Shown here: piece after piece, positions 41,459 through 57,116 of the stretch
Layout of the letters: each line of letters starts with the position of its first letter
Numbering within the stretch: position 1 is the stretch's first letter
From: Halisarca cf. caerulea
Taxonomy: Eukaryota; Porifera; Demospongiae; Chondrillida; Halisarcidae
Length of the DNA: 64,000 nt
NCBI GenBank assembly: GCA_963170055.1
Contig: CAUJGJ010000371.1
Location: forward strand, 2,681,011-2,745,010
Direction: 5' to 3'
Notes under the pieces: generated by a model
Seen by the model: the letters and a program-made list of their open reading frames with translations, nothing else
Database searches by the model: none
What the model was told of the DNA's origin: nothing
Translations under genes and position numbers: made by a program

Positions 41459-42180
41459 ATTGATAAAGTCAAGAGTATCCAAGAACTTTTCTTAAGGTTT
41501 GTCTTTGACTTGTCCAACAGTCCTCACACTTATTATTAATATTTGAAATATATACGTAGCTGAATTATAAAGTGTGTACCATTGAATCCCAGTGTATTAA
41601 TATTATTATATAGTAGCTATAACTGAAAGAAGGGCATTCTATAGTGATCGAAATTGGTTCCTCTGAGTCCCTGCATGAATTCTATACATGTATTGTAATG
41701 CTCCCCAAACCAGGTTTATATGGGCTACTACATGCATATTGCAGCTGGCATACATGTGTCTTTGATTATATATATCTCATATGCTCTGTAAGTCACCCGG
41801 GCCATAGAAAATAGACTCATTTCCACCTCAAATCCAGACATTGTAAAATGGCTGTAAGAAGCTAGACTGGTAATTTAAAGATACCACTACAAATAAGAGG
41901 AAGGCATATAGTGGATGTACCTGTACTATATGTACAGTATATGTGGTGTGGTGGATGATACGTGAAATAGCAGTGTTTCTTGCAACCACAAACATTCTGA
42001 AAAAATGCACAGTTCAAGAAAATTTCAATAAGAATAATTTAATTATTATATTCATATCATCTTCAGACCAAGTTACAAACATATCATCTGCCTTAACCAT
42101 TTTTAAATGGTTTTTATACACCCTTATATATAGAATTTGTACACATGTACGCCACTATGCATGAAAAATATAAGCATGCA
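41459..42180. other. Intergenic, nothing recognised
   Basis: AT-rich sequence downstream of CD225 copy 1. The only notable item is an ACCATTTTTAAATGGTTTTTATACAC motif near 42095, also present near 7891 and, in part, near 54130. Confidence 0.5.
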
Positions 42181-42219
42181 CTATATAGCTTGCACACATG
42201 TCACAATCTAAGAAGCTAG

Positions 42220-44425
42220 CTCTTAGCATCATGTGACAAAATGGCTTTTGATCTTGAGTGGGTCATTGCTCGGGTCATTGTTGTGGTTTCGGTGTAGCTG
42301 CTGCACTTGTTCCCTTGTGTTTTGCCCTTTCTGCACCCACTTCAAGCTATATAGTCCTTGCATGGTCGCTAGAATCAATGCTTCTACTAGATGTTCTATA
42401 AAGTAAGGTGAATGTAGTGATCATCAGATCAGAGTAGGTGAGACTATATATGGTAATGCAGATAGAGGATTCTGTACGTATATAGAACAGTTGTGCGCAT
42501 GTGATGCATACTATAGAAAGCTTGTCCCAATTTCTTGAAGTTTCTGCTAGCCTACATGCATGTGTGTCACACTGTCCCATGCAACTCTTAGGGATTGAGA
42601 CAAACTGCAGTACTTGATTATAGTTCATTGATGCAGTCTGATGTATCAAATGCATGGTTATGGTTATACCTGGTCCAAGGGCTTCATAATAATATTACGC
42701 ACGCACAGGCCCTTTTATATGGAGGTTGCTAACTTTGTACATACCTAATGCTGCGCATGCATGCTGTAATCCCCATAGAACAAACATATAATAATAGACC
42801 TTGATCTATGTATAGAGTAGCCGCCTGGCTTCAAGCTAGTCTATCTCCAGCTATATTATTTTCTGAGCATAAACAGTAAATGTATCAATGCTACACAAAT
42901 TAAGTTTTAATGTAGATCTTTAGTTATAATATTGATTAAATTTGTGTATAAAGGGAGATTGCATGCATGGTTGAGATTGAATTCAGTAGGGAGGCAATAC
43001 AAGACTGTAACAGTTATAATGGACAATATGTGCATTAATCAGCTTACCTGAGCTCGATCACTGACACATGTGGTATAGATACTACATGAACTCATGCATC
43101 TCCATGAATGGTATAGCTATATTAGGTGCATGAATACAATAATTAAGGCAGGCAAAGTTAATCTACATAATAAATATTTGCAATAATTCTATAATGACAA
43201 AAGCGTTATTCAAGCTCAGAATCTACTAAGGTAAACAACACTATCTAGTAGAAATTAATGTACAATTTTTGGCTTCAATCATGCTCATGTCCTCTAGCAA
43301 CTTTCTCTATGCATTTGACTTAAAAAGTTTTGAATTATCTAATACAAAAAGGCTGAAATCTTCTGGTGGAGAGAATTGTGGGTATACTGTCCACACATTC
43401 TCCTGGACTTTCTCAAAGGATGTAAAAAGCTTTGAAATGTCTTCTTTCAAGAGAGGCTCACTAGAAAATACCTTCCAAATTCTTGTAGGATCATTTGAGA
43501 GACACTGGCGGAAAACACTCAGTTGTTTCTCCTCAACATCAACTGGTAATGCCATGTCGTGAGAGCTTGCCTTTGCATCAGGTTTGACCATTTCGGTTGT
43601 CAGAATATTGGGTGAAAAAAGTTCTGACCTAATGCCAACTCTCCGAAATATCTTTCCAATGGATTACCTTGTCCCTTAACAAATGTGGCCACAGTATATG
43701 GCTGCATTGATGCCTTGATGTTCATTGGACAATTGAAGCCTTTAAATGTAATGCCACAGCATCATAAATTGACTTTTCACTAGTACTCAAATCAGTTATA
43801 GAATGTACGTTACAGATCCACTGTCATTGACGCGTTTCTTAACAAGTGACTCGGGTAGCGTGGAATTGAGCTCCAGATTCCTTCAGACAATCTAGGGCAA
43901 TTTCGATATTACCACCAAGGACAGACCATAGTGACATTTAACCATGCATAGGCTATTATCACAGGTGCCCAGTAAAATATATAAAGCATACAAAAGTCAC
44001 ATAAGGGTAGAAGAAAGAGGGAGGTAAAAAATTAAGACAATTTGAAAATTGAATTATAAATTGAAATCAAACAAGCAGCAGTGCAGTCATAATAACAACA
44101 TGCTAGAAAAAATCAGCCATGGCCACAAAAGCGTTATAACATTGCATGTTTGATCATAGATAACAGTCGCTGCTGATGATACCAATTCATGATCATTAAC
44201 AGTGGGCTTGTTTAAACCAGCCTCACCTGCAAAATATTCTCAGGCAGATCTACCTGCATATAGGTAATTCAGAAGTGCATGAATATAATATACTGTACAT
44301 TTCATTTAATATGTTACATCATCTTGTAAAACACAGCCACAGTGATTAATGCATTCATGGCTCCCTTTTTCTAGGAAATATCCTATCCTATGACCTATGA
44401 CCTCTGACCCTAGGCAGTAATAATA
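42220..44425. pseudogene. Rearranged prenylcysteine oxidase pseudogene (head +, tail -)
   Basis: Part 1, + strand, about 42220-42930: matches the promoter side, exon 1 and the start of intron 1 of the gene at 26163, with a stop inside exon 1 (GTGTAG near 42295). Part 2, minus strand, about 43105-44425: matches the end of intron 3, exon 4 and the 3' flank, with long identity at 43307-43591 but frameshifts elsewhere and unrelated sequence between about 43935 and 44115. Exons 2 and 3 are missing. Two head-to-head partial copies cannot make an oxidase. Confidence 0.88.
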
Positions 44426-44682
44426 TGACAGATTGGTGGATATGAAATCTGATACACAATAATATTATTCTGTCAATGGACTAAACTTTCCAAAATGAAT
44501 TGCTGTGGATTATATATATGCGGATTCATATCCATATATACATATTATATATAATTATTATGTGGATTATATATAATGATGATTTGATCATTCAGAGATA
44601 TTCCTCTGTGTGTGTGTGTCAGTTAGGTAGTTGTGCTTAACTCTGTTGCAATATTAATAATTATTTAATTAGCTGATATAAA

Positions 44683-44820
44683 GTCTTCATCAGCTAGCTA
44701 GAAAAACTGATTAATTGCCAAACTGATTATATATATATATACTTATATTATGATATGTATTATGTAACCATTGATTTTGCAATTAACCAGCTTTTTTCTG
44801 GCTAGCTGTTGAAGACTTCA
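44683..44820. repeat. Short foldback MITE
   Basis: Left arm AGTCTTCATCAGCTAGCTAG...TTAATTGCC and right arm GCAATTAACCAGC...CTAGCTGTTGAAGACT are inverted copies around an AT-rich loop. Confidence 0.7.
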
Positions 44821-44829
44821 AATTTTACC

Positions 44830-45776
44830 ACTTAATTGGCATCAGCTGGAGATGAATCTGTGGCAACCAATAGCAATATTAGGGAAATTGTGATTGACAA
44901 TGTGTGACATAATCTGGCCAGCTAGACCGTCTCCCGCAAGCGCCCGCTCCCATGGAACTGGGAATTCATCAAAGTGGTCATTATAATAATATTATTTCGA
45001 AACAGATCAAAATAATATGAATGCATACTGGCAAAGTTAAAACTTGCACCACCTGCAAAGGACCTCACATCATTTAGCTTCAATTTTAAAACAGTTATTA
45101 TGCCGGTATGCTGCATCAGGCTGATCCTAGCCATGGTACTTTATGATGGCAGACATAATTATATAGCTACCCTTCATCTTTGAATTTATCATTGGTTCTC
45201 CAGATCCATAGGCTGGCATGCATAGAATAGAGTAATAGCTTTGTGTTTAAATAGAAATCTAATAATTATGCACCCCACGGTACCCTTATGCATGCCAAAA
45301 ATCAATAATAGCATTTAATAGATGTAATCATGCTTTAGTTTAAAGGTTTTTTAATTGATAAATATTTATTTTATTTTTTTCATTTCTATAATCTCTTCCT
45401 ATAGAATAGTAACAATAGGTCCATGCTTTAATTTTGTACTTAGGTCCTGTTTGTTTTTGCCGTCGCTTCATTCATGGCTCCGCATGTCTGGCTGTTAGAG
45501 CCCAGGGTGTCTACTGGTGCGCGGTTCGATATTGACGGCGATGCCCTAAATTCTCCGGTGCCGTTGTCGGAGGATCAGGTGTCCCCCCGGATCAGGTGTC
45601 CCCCCCATCGTTTCATCAATACTAAACCCTAACCCAAACGCCTCGACGGTATAGAGTTTGTCTTCGATAAGCGCCCACGGGGACACCTGATCCTGTGACA
45701 CTGTGCTAATAAGGCTTCTTGCATGGTTCTATTACGTGCAGTGCTACGAATTGAAGGGAGAAGATTCCGAAGGAAG
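44830..45776. other. Intergenic upstream of CD225 copy 2
   Basis: No gene is seen. It contains a small inverted pair, GGATCAGGTGTCCCCC (45572-45588, repeated at 45589) and GGGGACACCTGATCC (45679-45693). The promoter of copy 2 should be near its 3' end. Confidence 0.45.
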
Positions 45777-50442
<4,666 letters not shown>

Positions 50443-50879
50443 ACAGGTGCAGACTCGAGGTTATTGTGAGCCAGAATATTATGTAGGTGCCATTAATTTT
50501 TTTTGGTTCATTGCAAACTTTCTACATACTTAGTCTATAAACTCATCATCCATCTTTATAAGTATATAGTATCATGGTTGATTCAGAAAAGATTGTAACA
50601 TATTGTGTACGTATTAATTTTGGCATGTAAATTAATAACGATATTAATTCTAATTATCTAATCGATATTATCCATGTTATTTTACCATTCATAATCTCTG
50701 ATGAAATGATGCCTGCATGCCCCTATTTCAGTGTCGATCAATCATGCATGCATGAACTGGACTACATATACCACGTAGAGGAGATCTAATCTTACTCGTA
50801 GGCCTAGCACTATAGTTTTACCTTGTCAGGTCTATGTCAACGCATTTGCAGTTTTGTATATGCAGCATATATATGTGCA

Positions 50880-51420
50880 GCTACACTGGGCACATACACA
50901 TCATCCTAGTCTTTGCTTGTATGATTGTTTCTTCTTTCGTTTGTGTCTTCTGAATGTGGATTCCACGGAAGGCTACATGCATTCGAATGATTCTCCCCTT
51001 GGATAATGTCAAGACAGGTGTTGTCATCAGTGATTGAGGTCTTGTGGTGGAATACTTCTCCAAGAGTGGGTAGAAGTGCATGTGGCTCAGTCTTAGCATT
51101 ATAACAAGCCTCTCTCATCAGCTCGGCTGTGCATTGTGTCACGGATGGCATTGTGCCAGAGGGTGGGGTAGCCACCATATGTGCAGGTGAAAGCATACTC
51201 TACTGTGAAAACCTTTCCACACCAACAATGAGAAGGAAGAATGCTAAGATTGTCAGCCATACCTTGGACAAAGAGCATCACGAAAGGTATTTTTATGTAC
51301 CTTATGGTGATAGAGAAACAACATTTTCCATATGCATTATGAAGATCCTTTCCCTTGGTTCAATTCCATTGATTGCTGGAGGATTGGGGATAGGTTATTC
51401 TGGAGGAATTTGTAGGTTGG
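50880..51420 (-). pseudogene. Non-LTR retrotransposon 3' fragment
   Basis: Minus-strand pieces: CWCGKVFTVEYAFTCTYGGYP and WHNAIRD (within 51099-51281), then AELMREACYNAKTEP and GEVFHHKTSITDD (within 50906-51196). These are the same post-RT segments as at 1880-2380, better preserved here, and broken by frameshifts. Confidence 0.6.
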
Positions 51421-52213
51421 TCTGTTTTCAAGCCTTTCTTCTTTCTTCTGTTTGAAGTCTTGTGTGATTTGATGTTGCTGTGATGGAACATTTTCAGGAT
51501 GTACCTTCCTTTGCTGTAGGATCAGTAATGATAGGGGAGCAGTGCATACATTGTAGAAGTCCTCTGACTCCTTGATAATACCCAGACCAGTGTTGGTAAA
51601 GGTCTCTCTCCATTTCATTAAAAGCACCACATCCTGATAGTGTAGGAAGTAAATGGTAATGAATGGCTTCCTCCAGTGAGGTAAACAATCACAGATGTTT
51701 GGGATAGACCCCTGCACCTACCACTATCACTGCCCATGCCCGCAGTGTATCACACCCTAATCGTAATATGTAATTTCTTGTCATCACCGTGCAGCTAGCT
51801 GTTTATGTATAAACCACTATGTATACTCCTGCCTCTGTAACTTTTTAGTTAAGAGCTTACAGTATGCGTCTCAATTTCATGCGAAGTTTGTCACATGTCG
51901 ACCTCACTTTCTGCAGTCATGATTACAGCACATTTTATGGGCCCACAGCATACATTTTAATTTCTTTCCAACTTTCTCCATTCAATGTTGTCAATCCCAA
52001 TTCCACTTTATCCCACTCTCAAATCTTACAATTCTCACTCAATCCTGCTTATACCATCACTACGTTACTTTGTTCCCGCCTCACAGTGGGCGTTAAGGGA
52101 AGGGGCTGGCGACGCGAGACTAATCGAGCGAGATTAGATCTGACCTAGCTACGCCAGACTAGTACAACAGCCAAGTTGAAGACAACCAAGACAGTTGGAT
52201 CGTCATCGAAATC
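51420..52213. other. Intergenic upstream of CD225 copy 3
   Basis: No gene is supported. The last roughly 60 bases resemble the upstream region of copy 1 (CCAAGTTGAA...ATCGTCATCGAAATCATG versus ATCACCATCGAGATCATG), so this holds the duplicated promoter/5' UTR. Confidence 0.45.
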
Positions 52214-55200
52214 ATGAGCTACCAGCCTTTGAACGATGGTACGCGATAGTAAATGACTGAACATTAAATTTGGTTTGTTTGACCAGTTTGACGTGATCGA
52301 CTCGCCTGTACGTCTATAGTGCTGTTGACAGGTTCTGTTGGGATCTGTGCTGTGACCGTGGTTATTGTAGACTACGCGACCAAGTCTATGATTAATATCT
52401 ATGCTGTGAGTGTGGTGTGGCTTCCCCAAATCGGTGATTTGTGTGGTAACTGTATTTCGAATATTATATTAGATCATAGACTATGATTAGATAAGGGGAC
52501 GTAGACTTGTGGGACGAGCAAGTAACTCTGATGTTTATTATGTAGAAGTAGACGAAGTACTCTATTCACGTGTTCCTATGCCTTCTCCGGCCATTGGTTT
52601 TGGAACATGCTTAGTTTAGCAGATCTTGTGTAGCATTGGGTTAACTGACAATGTGTGTCCAAGAATATACCCTTGGCTATCGTACTAGGCTAGTTTCCTA
52701 TTTTGTGTACTCCTGGTAGAAATAGTCTTCATATTGTTGAAATAGCTACCATCCCATCAACAGTATAAAGAATATGAATGCCAATGACAAGAGAAGACGC
52801 ATGCAGAAACACATTGTTACTGTACTAAATTACTAACAATATTAAATAACTCCATTGAAAACTTTACTTAGATACCTATGACATCAAGTAGTGGGAGTGG
52901 GAGGTGGAGCACATGAATGACAAACAGGATGTGGGTTGCACAAACCATGTATATAATTATAAAGTTCATATATTATACAGGATTCGCTACATGGTATTGT
53001 CAACATCATAGGGAAAACGTGTGCATTTGCAGTACATACAGCTCACTTCTTGACCTTAGGTATTTGGAGTATCTATGTTTTGTAAGTGTGCTGTATCAAA
53101 CCAGCACCAATGTGTCCAAGGCTGTGTGGTATGGGCTATAGCAATTATCTTTTGTCAGTTAAGTCAATTCACTTGCCAAAACTAACCAGAAACACCACTC
53201 AAACTGCTTTTACAAGATGACGTTTTCACCCGTAACTACTGAACTTTTATGGTGTTTGCTCCTTCTGTTTACCCGAAAACGCTGATCAACAATGATTGTG
53301 AAGTGTTTGGGTCGACAACGTTATCACTTTGCTATTGTGTAAGCATAGTACAATGGTGAAACGAACAAATGGGAGCTATCAGCATTAGATATATATTATA
53401 TGTATATAGGCACTCTTTACTAAGTTTCGTAGTATAGAGCATCTGTGATTAGACTAAACAGCTTCCTTTAGGAAATAGACACTAGTTGCAGCTGTCTATT
53501 TCCAACCATCATGCTCATTTGACCTGCAACAGACACAAGTACCCCACCAGCTTGATATAGGCTCAATAGCGGAAGTTTTCGGTGTTTTGTCGCTGGCTCG
53601 TCAGTTGTGTGTCCAAGTAGCACTTTCACTTTGTCATAGCTCCACATGAACTTTAATTCTACAATGTATTGTGTAAATGCTATGACAACGCTTGTGTGTA
53701 CTGTAACATGAACATATTGTACCATTATGAAAGGAAACATTGTTGTATGATTGCAGTCTTAATCTACACAAACATTAAACCGATCAAGTGCACTGTGCAA
53801 ATTCCTACATCCCACCTTCACACAGACTCTACGTAGTACATGTGAAGGATGTAGGAATTTGCACAGTGCACTCGGTTTGAAAAGTCTGTCTAGCCCGGCC
53901 CATCTAGCCTCATGTATGAGTAATGCTATGCTTGTCTATAGACCTATGACTGTCTAGCATTATACCCATCTAGCCCTCTGTCTGTCTGTCTATTATGTTC
54001 CTCTAGCCTTTAGCCTGTCTAACCTATGCCCATGTACAGCTTGTCCTTGTTCCAAGTGCTTTGTAGGATCCTTCAAGTTTAGAAAAAGGTTTAATTCTGC
54101 ATGATCCGGTGTCTATTCTACATCCTTTTACCATTTTTAAATGTTTTTTTATGCATAATACTTTGATTCAGTCATGGCAAGTTCACAATCCAGTGTCCAC
54201 TACTGGCATGTATAGAGGAGCAAAACATATTGTGATCGACAAACGTTTATAGATTCCCTACGTGACATACAATACTGTGGAAGTATTATGGATTGTAGAT
54301 TTCTAAATGGTTACAGCGAGTTATTTAATATTCCATGCGTGCTGCTTGAAATTCTCTCATTGATGCTTGTTATTCTGTGTACATTTAACTTTTTCCAGAT
54401 GACTCCGATGACCAGCTTGTACCGGACGACAATGTTCCATTGCTTTCTCAGCAGTCCGGACCCAGCCAAATGATTCCGCCAACCAATGCAGCCTTCACCC
54501 AGCAACCTCAGACTGCACCATCTACTTCCCAACCACTGCCCCAGGGACACACCCAGCAGCCTCAGCCAATGCCCCAGGGACACACCCAGCAGCCTCCGCC
54601 AGTCCCCCAGGGACACACCCAGCAACCTCAGCCACTCCCCCAGGGACACACCCAGCAGCCTCAACAACTGCCCCAAGGATACACCCAGCAGCCTCAACCA
54701 CTGCCCCAAGGACACACCCAGCAATCTCAACCACTTCCCCAAGGAAACATTCAGCAACCTCAACCACTCCACCATGGATATACCCAGCAACCTCACCAGC
54801 TACCTCAAGGATACACCCAGCAGCCTCAGCCACTCCCCCAGGGACACACCCAGCAACCTCAGCCACTCCCCCAGGGACACACCCAGCAGGCTCAACCACC
54901 CCCCCAAGGATACACCCAGCAGCCTCAACCACTGCCCCAAGGACACACCCAGCAATCTCAACCACTTCCCCAAGGAAACATTCAGCAACCTCAACCACTC
55001 CCACAAGGACACACCCAGCAACCTCAACCACTCCCACAAGGATATACCCAGCCACCTCACCAACTGCCTCAAGGATACACCCAGCAGCCTCAGCCACTCC
55101 CCCAAGGACACACCCAGCAGCCTCAACCACTCCCCCAAGGACACACCCAGCAGCCTCAACCACTCCCTCAAGGTCACATCCAGCCAACTCACCTTGGTGA

Positions 55201-56670
55201 ATATCAACCTTGTCCACCAGTAATGGGACAGCAAAATATTACTGTACGTAAATATATTTGTGGAAAATGTCAACCCCTTAATTATCCATGTACAAATTCT
55301 CATATAATATTATATATTTTTATTTTTATCTCCAGTCGAACCAAGTTGTTCTATCTCAGCCTACCAATCAACCCGCAGTAACTGTCCTACGTGAAAAGGC
55401 TCCTGAGTACTTGATCTTCTCTATTATACTGATGGTGGTTTGTACTCTTGTTTGCCCACTGGTGTGCCTTCCCCTGAACATCCCTGCACTGATATTCTCT
55501 ATCAAGGTAACATGGCACTGTTCCTGATTTGTTCTGTAGAATTTCCATGAGAATCAATTAAAATTAGTAAGTACCTAGGTATTCAGCATTTCCCTGTGAT
55601 CATATTTGTTATTGATTTTGACTAATGTACCGTATATATGTAACTACAACTGGGCTAGGTGGGCAAGGGACAGGACAGACTTAGGACTAGACAAGTGTAG
55701 GGCTATACATACATGAGGCTACACAGGTATAGGGTAGACCAGGCCTGTAGCCAGGTTGAATTATGGGGGGGGGGGGGGGTTCTTTTTGGACCAAAGTGGA
55801 ACTCTTCGCTACGTAAATGGCCATTGTGGTTGATTATATTTTGCTGGACATACAATCTGAGATTGACGTATTTGGATACTAGCTTTATTTCAGGGATTGA
55901 TGGAGTATATCAGATAAATCTGAAAAGTACTAGTTATAGTAAGTTCTCATGAAATAAGGCTAGAATGTCTCTTTTCTTTTCAATGTTGTTAGCCAGGTGG
56001 AACTGGCTTCTAAGTGGGGTGGGGGGGGGCTTGTGCACCCCCCAAACCCCTCCTGGCTACGGGCCTGGTAGACAGAGAGTAGTTGGACAGAGTGCGCACT
56101 GTACAAATGTCTACATTTCTGCTTGTGCAGGACATTATACGTATTTGCTGTAGGATGTAGGAATTTGCACAATGGGCACTCGGTCCAACTAAACTCTGTC
56201 TAGCTCTATACCCGTCTAGCTTAATGTATGCATAGCCCTATGCTTGTCTAGCCCTATGCCCATCTTACCCTTACCTGCCTAACCCTGTGCCCGTTTTGCA
56301 ACTTACCTTTTATATCTAAGTGTTTTTGGAGGATGCTTTTGATAAAGCATTTTTGCTACGTTCATTTACCATATTTTAATATAATACAACACTCTAGAAA
56401 TCAAAGCTCATTTGTTTTTTGTATGTTGTTTGTGATTGTATCATGTTTTCCAGTTTAACAGTATAAGATCAAGATATTATTTTTTTTCCATTTTTCAAAT
56501 TCCAGGCCAACAATCACAATGGTGAGGGAAAATATGAAGATGCAAGACAAAGTGGCAGAATTTCTCTTGTTCTGAATATGATTTCCCTGTTCATTGGGAT
56601 TGGCTTCTGGGCTGCTTATATTGTGCTAGGTGCCATTATAGCCATAGTTAACTCCACACAACACTACTAA
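52214..56670 (+). CDS. CD225/dispanin membrane protein with Pro/Gln repeats, copy 3
   Basis: Proposed exons: 52214-52238 (25 nt, MSYQPLND plus one base), 54399-55243, 55336-55506, 56506-56670; 1206 nt, 401 aa. It is a close duplicate of copy 1: the DDSDDQLVPDDNVPLL start, exon 3 and most of exon 4 are nearly identical, and intron sequences also match. The repeat exon is expanded to twenty 11-residue units (QGHTQQPQPLP type), with a seven-to-eight-unit block (QGYTQQPQPLP, QGHTQQSQPLP, QGNIQQPQPLP...) occurring twice. Membrane segments are in exon 3 (about 315-340) and exon 4 (about 366-395), joined by the loop NHNGEGKYEDARQSGR. Intron 3 carries a TCTAGCC foldback interrupted by a 328-bp element. 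Confidence 0.86.
53788..54065. repeat. TCTAGCC-rich repeat, core palindrome plus one arm
   Basis: The centre AATTCCTACATCCCACC...GATGTAGGAATT is a palindrome. The right arm has iterated CTAGCC units and ends TTGTTCCAAGTG; the left arm is absent. In intron 1 of CD225 copy 3. Confidence 0.7.
55640..56330. mobile_element. TCTAGCC-rich foldback interrupted by another element
   Basis: The left arm (about 55650-55739) has GGCTAGGTGGGCAAGG-type units. The right arm (about 56180-56310) has TCTAGCTCTATACCCGTCTAG units and ends in TTTGCAACTTACC. The palindromic core lies at about 56100-56170. The element 55740-56067 splits the left arm. Confidence 0.72.
55740..56067. mobile_element. CAGGCCTGTAGCCAGG-TIR element with 6-bp target duplication
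   Basis: Ends CAGGCCTGTAGCCAGG and CCTGGCTACGGGCCTG, with exact GTAGAC copies on each side (55734-55739, 56068-56073). Poly-G tracts lie next to both ends. Termini resemble the CAGGGGCRTAGCC family at 1160 and 16993. Confidence 0.82.
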
Positions 56671-56824
56671 TCAAGTCAAGAGTATCCATGAACTTTTACT
56701 TAGGTCTTTGACTTTGTTATGTCTAACTGCCATTGGAATTATTCTTAATATTCGTTTGCTTGTAAGAGCTAGCCATTTGTGACTACATGCAATCAAACCT
56801 CTCTATAAAGAACCACCTTAGGAC

Positions 56825-56894
56825 TGGTCTTATGAACCAGACCCCTCCCTGTCCTCCATTTTGTAGGGCGGGGAGGGGTCTGGTTCATAAGACT
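56825..56894. mobile_element. 70-bp hairpin MITE with 10-bp direct flanks
   Basis: Arms GTCTTATGAACCAGACCCC and GGGGTCTGGTTCATAAGAC form a near-perfect hairpin, flanked by ACCTTAGGAC copies (56815-56824, 56895-56904). A 9-11-bp duplication would fit a Mutator-type MITE (inference). Confidence 0.72.
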
Positions 56895-57116
56895 ACCTTA
56901 GGACCGCTGAAAATGGTTCGCTATATCAAGGTGCTCACTACATAACGGTTCATTTACAATAGAGTAAATAGGTGTATCACACCAAACCTTATCCCCCCTA
57001 TAAGGTGTAAGTGGGCGCTTATCGAATACACTCCAGGCCAGACTAGGGCAAACTGTAAACAATGTATGGTGACGTCATATTTGCTTAGTGGGCGGTATCT
57101 GTCAGAACTCCACATC

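Noticed and set aside
54522..55217. 231-codon minus-strand frame of Val/Ala/Gly repeats, and a similar one at 40168-40500
   Set aside because: Antisense and frame-shifted shadows of the Pro/Gln repeat exons; no stops appear because the repeat unit is a multiple of three.
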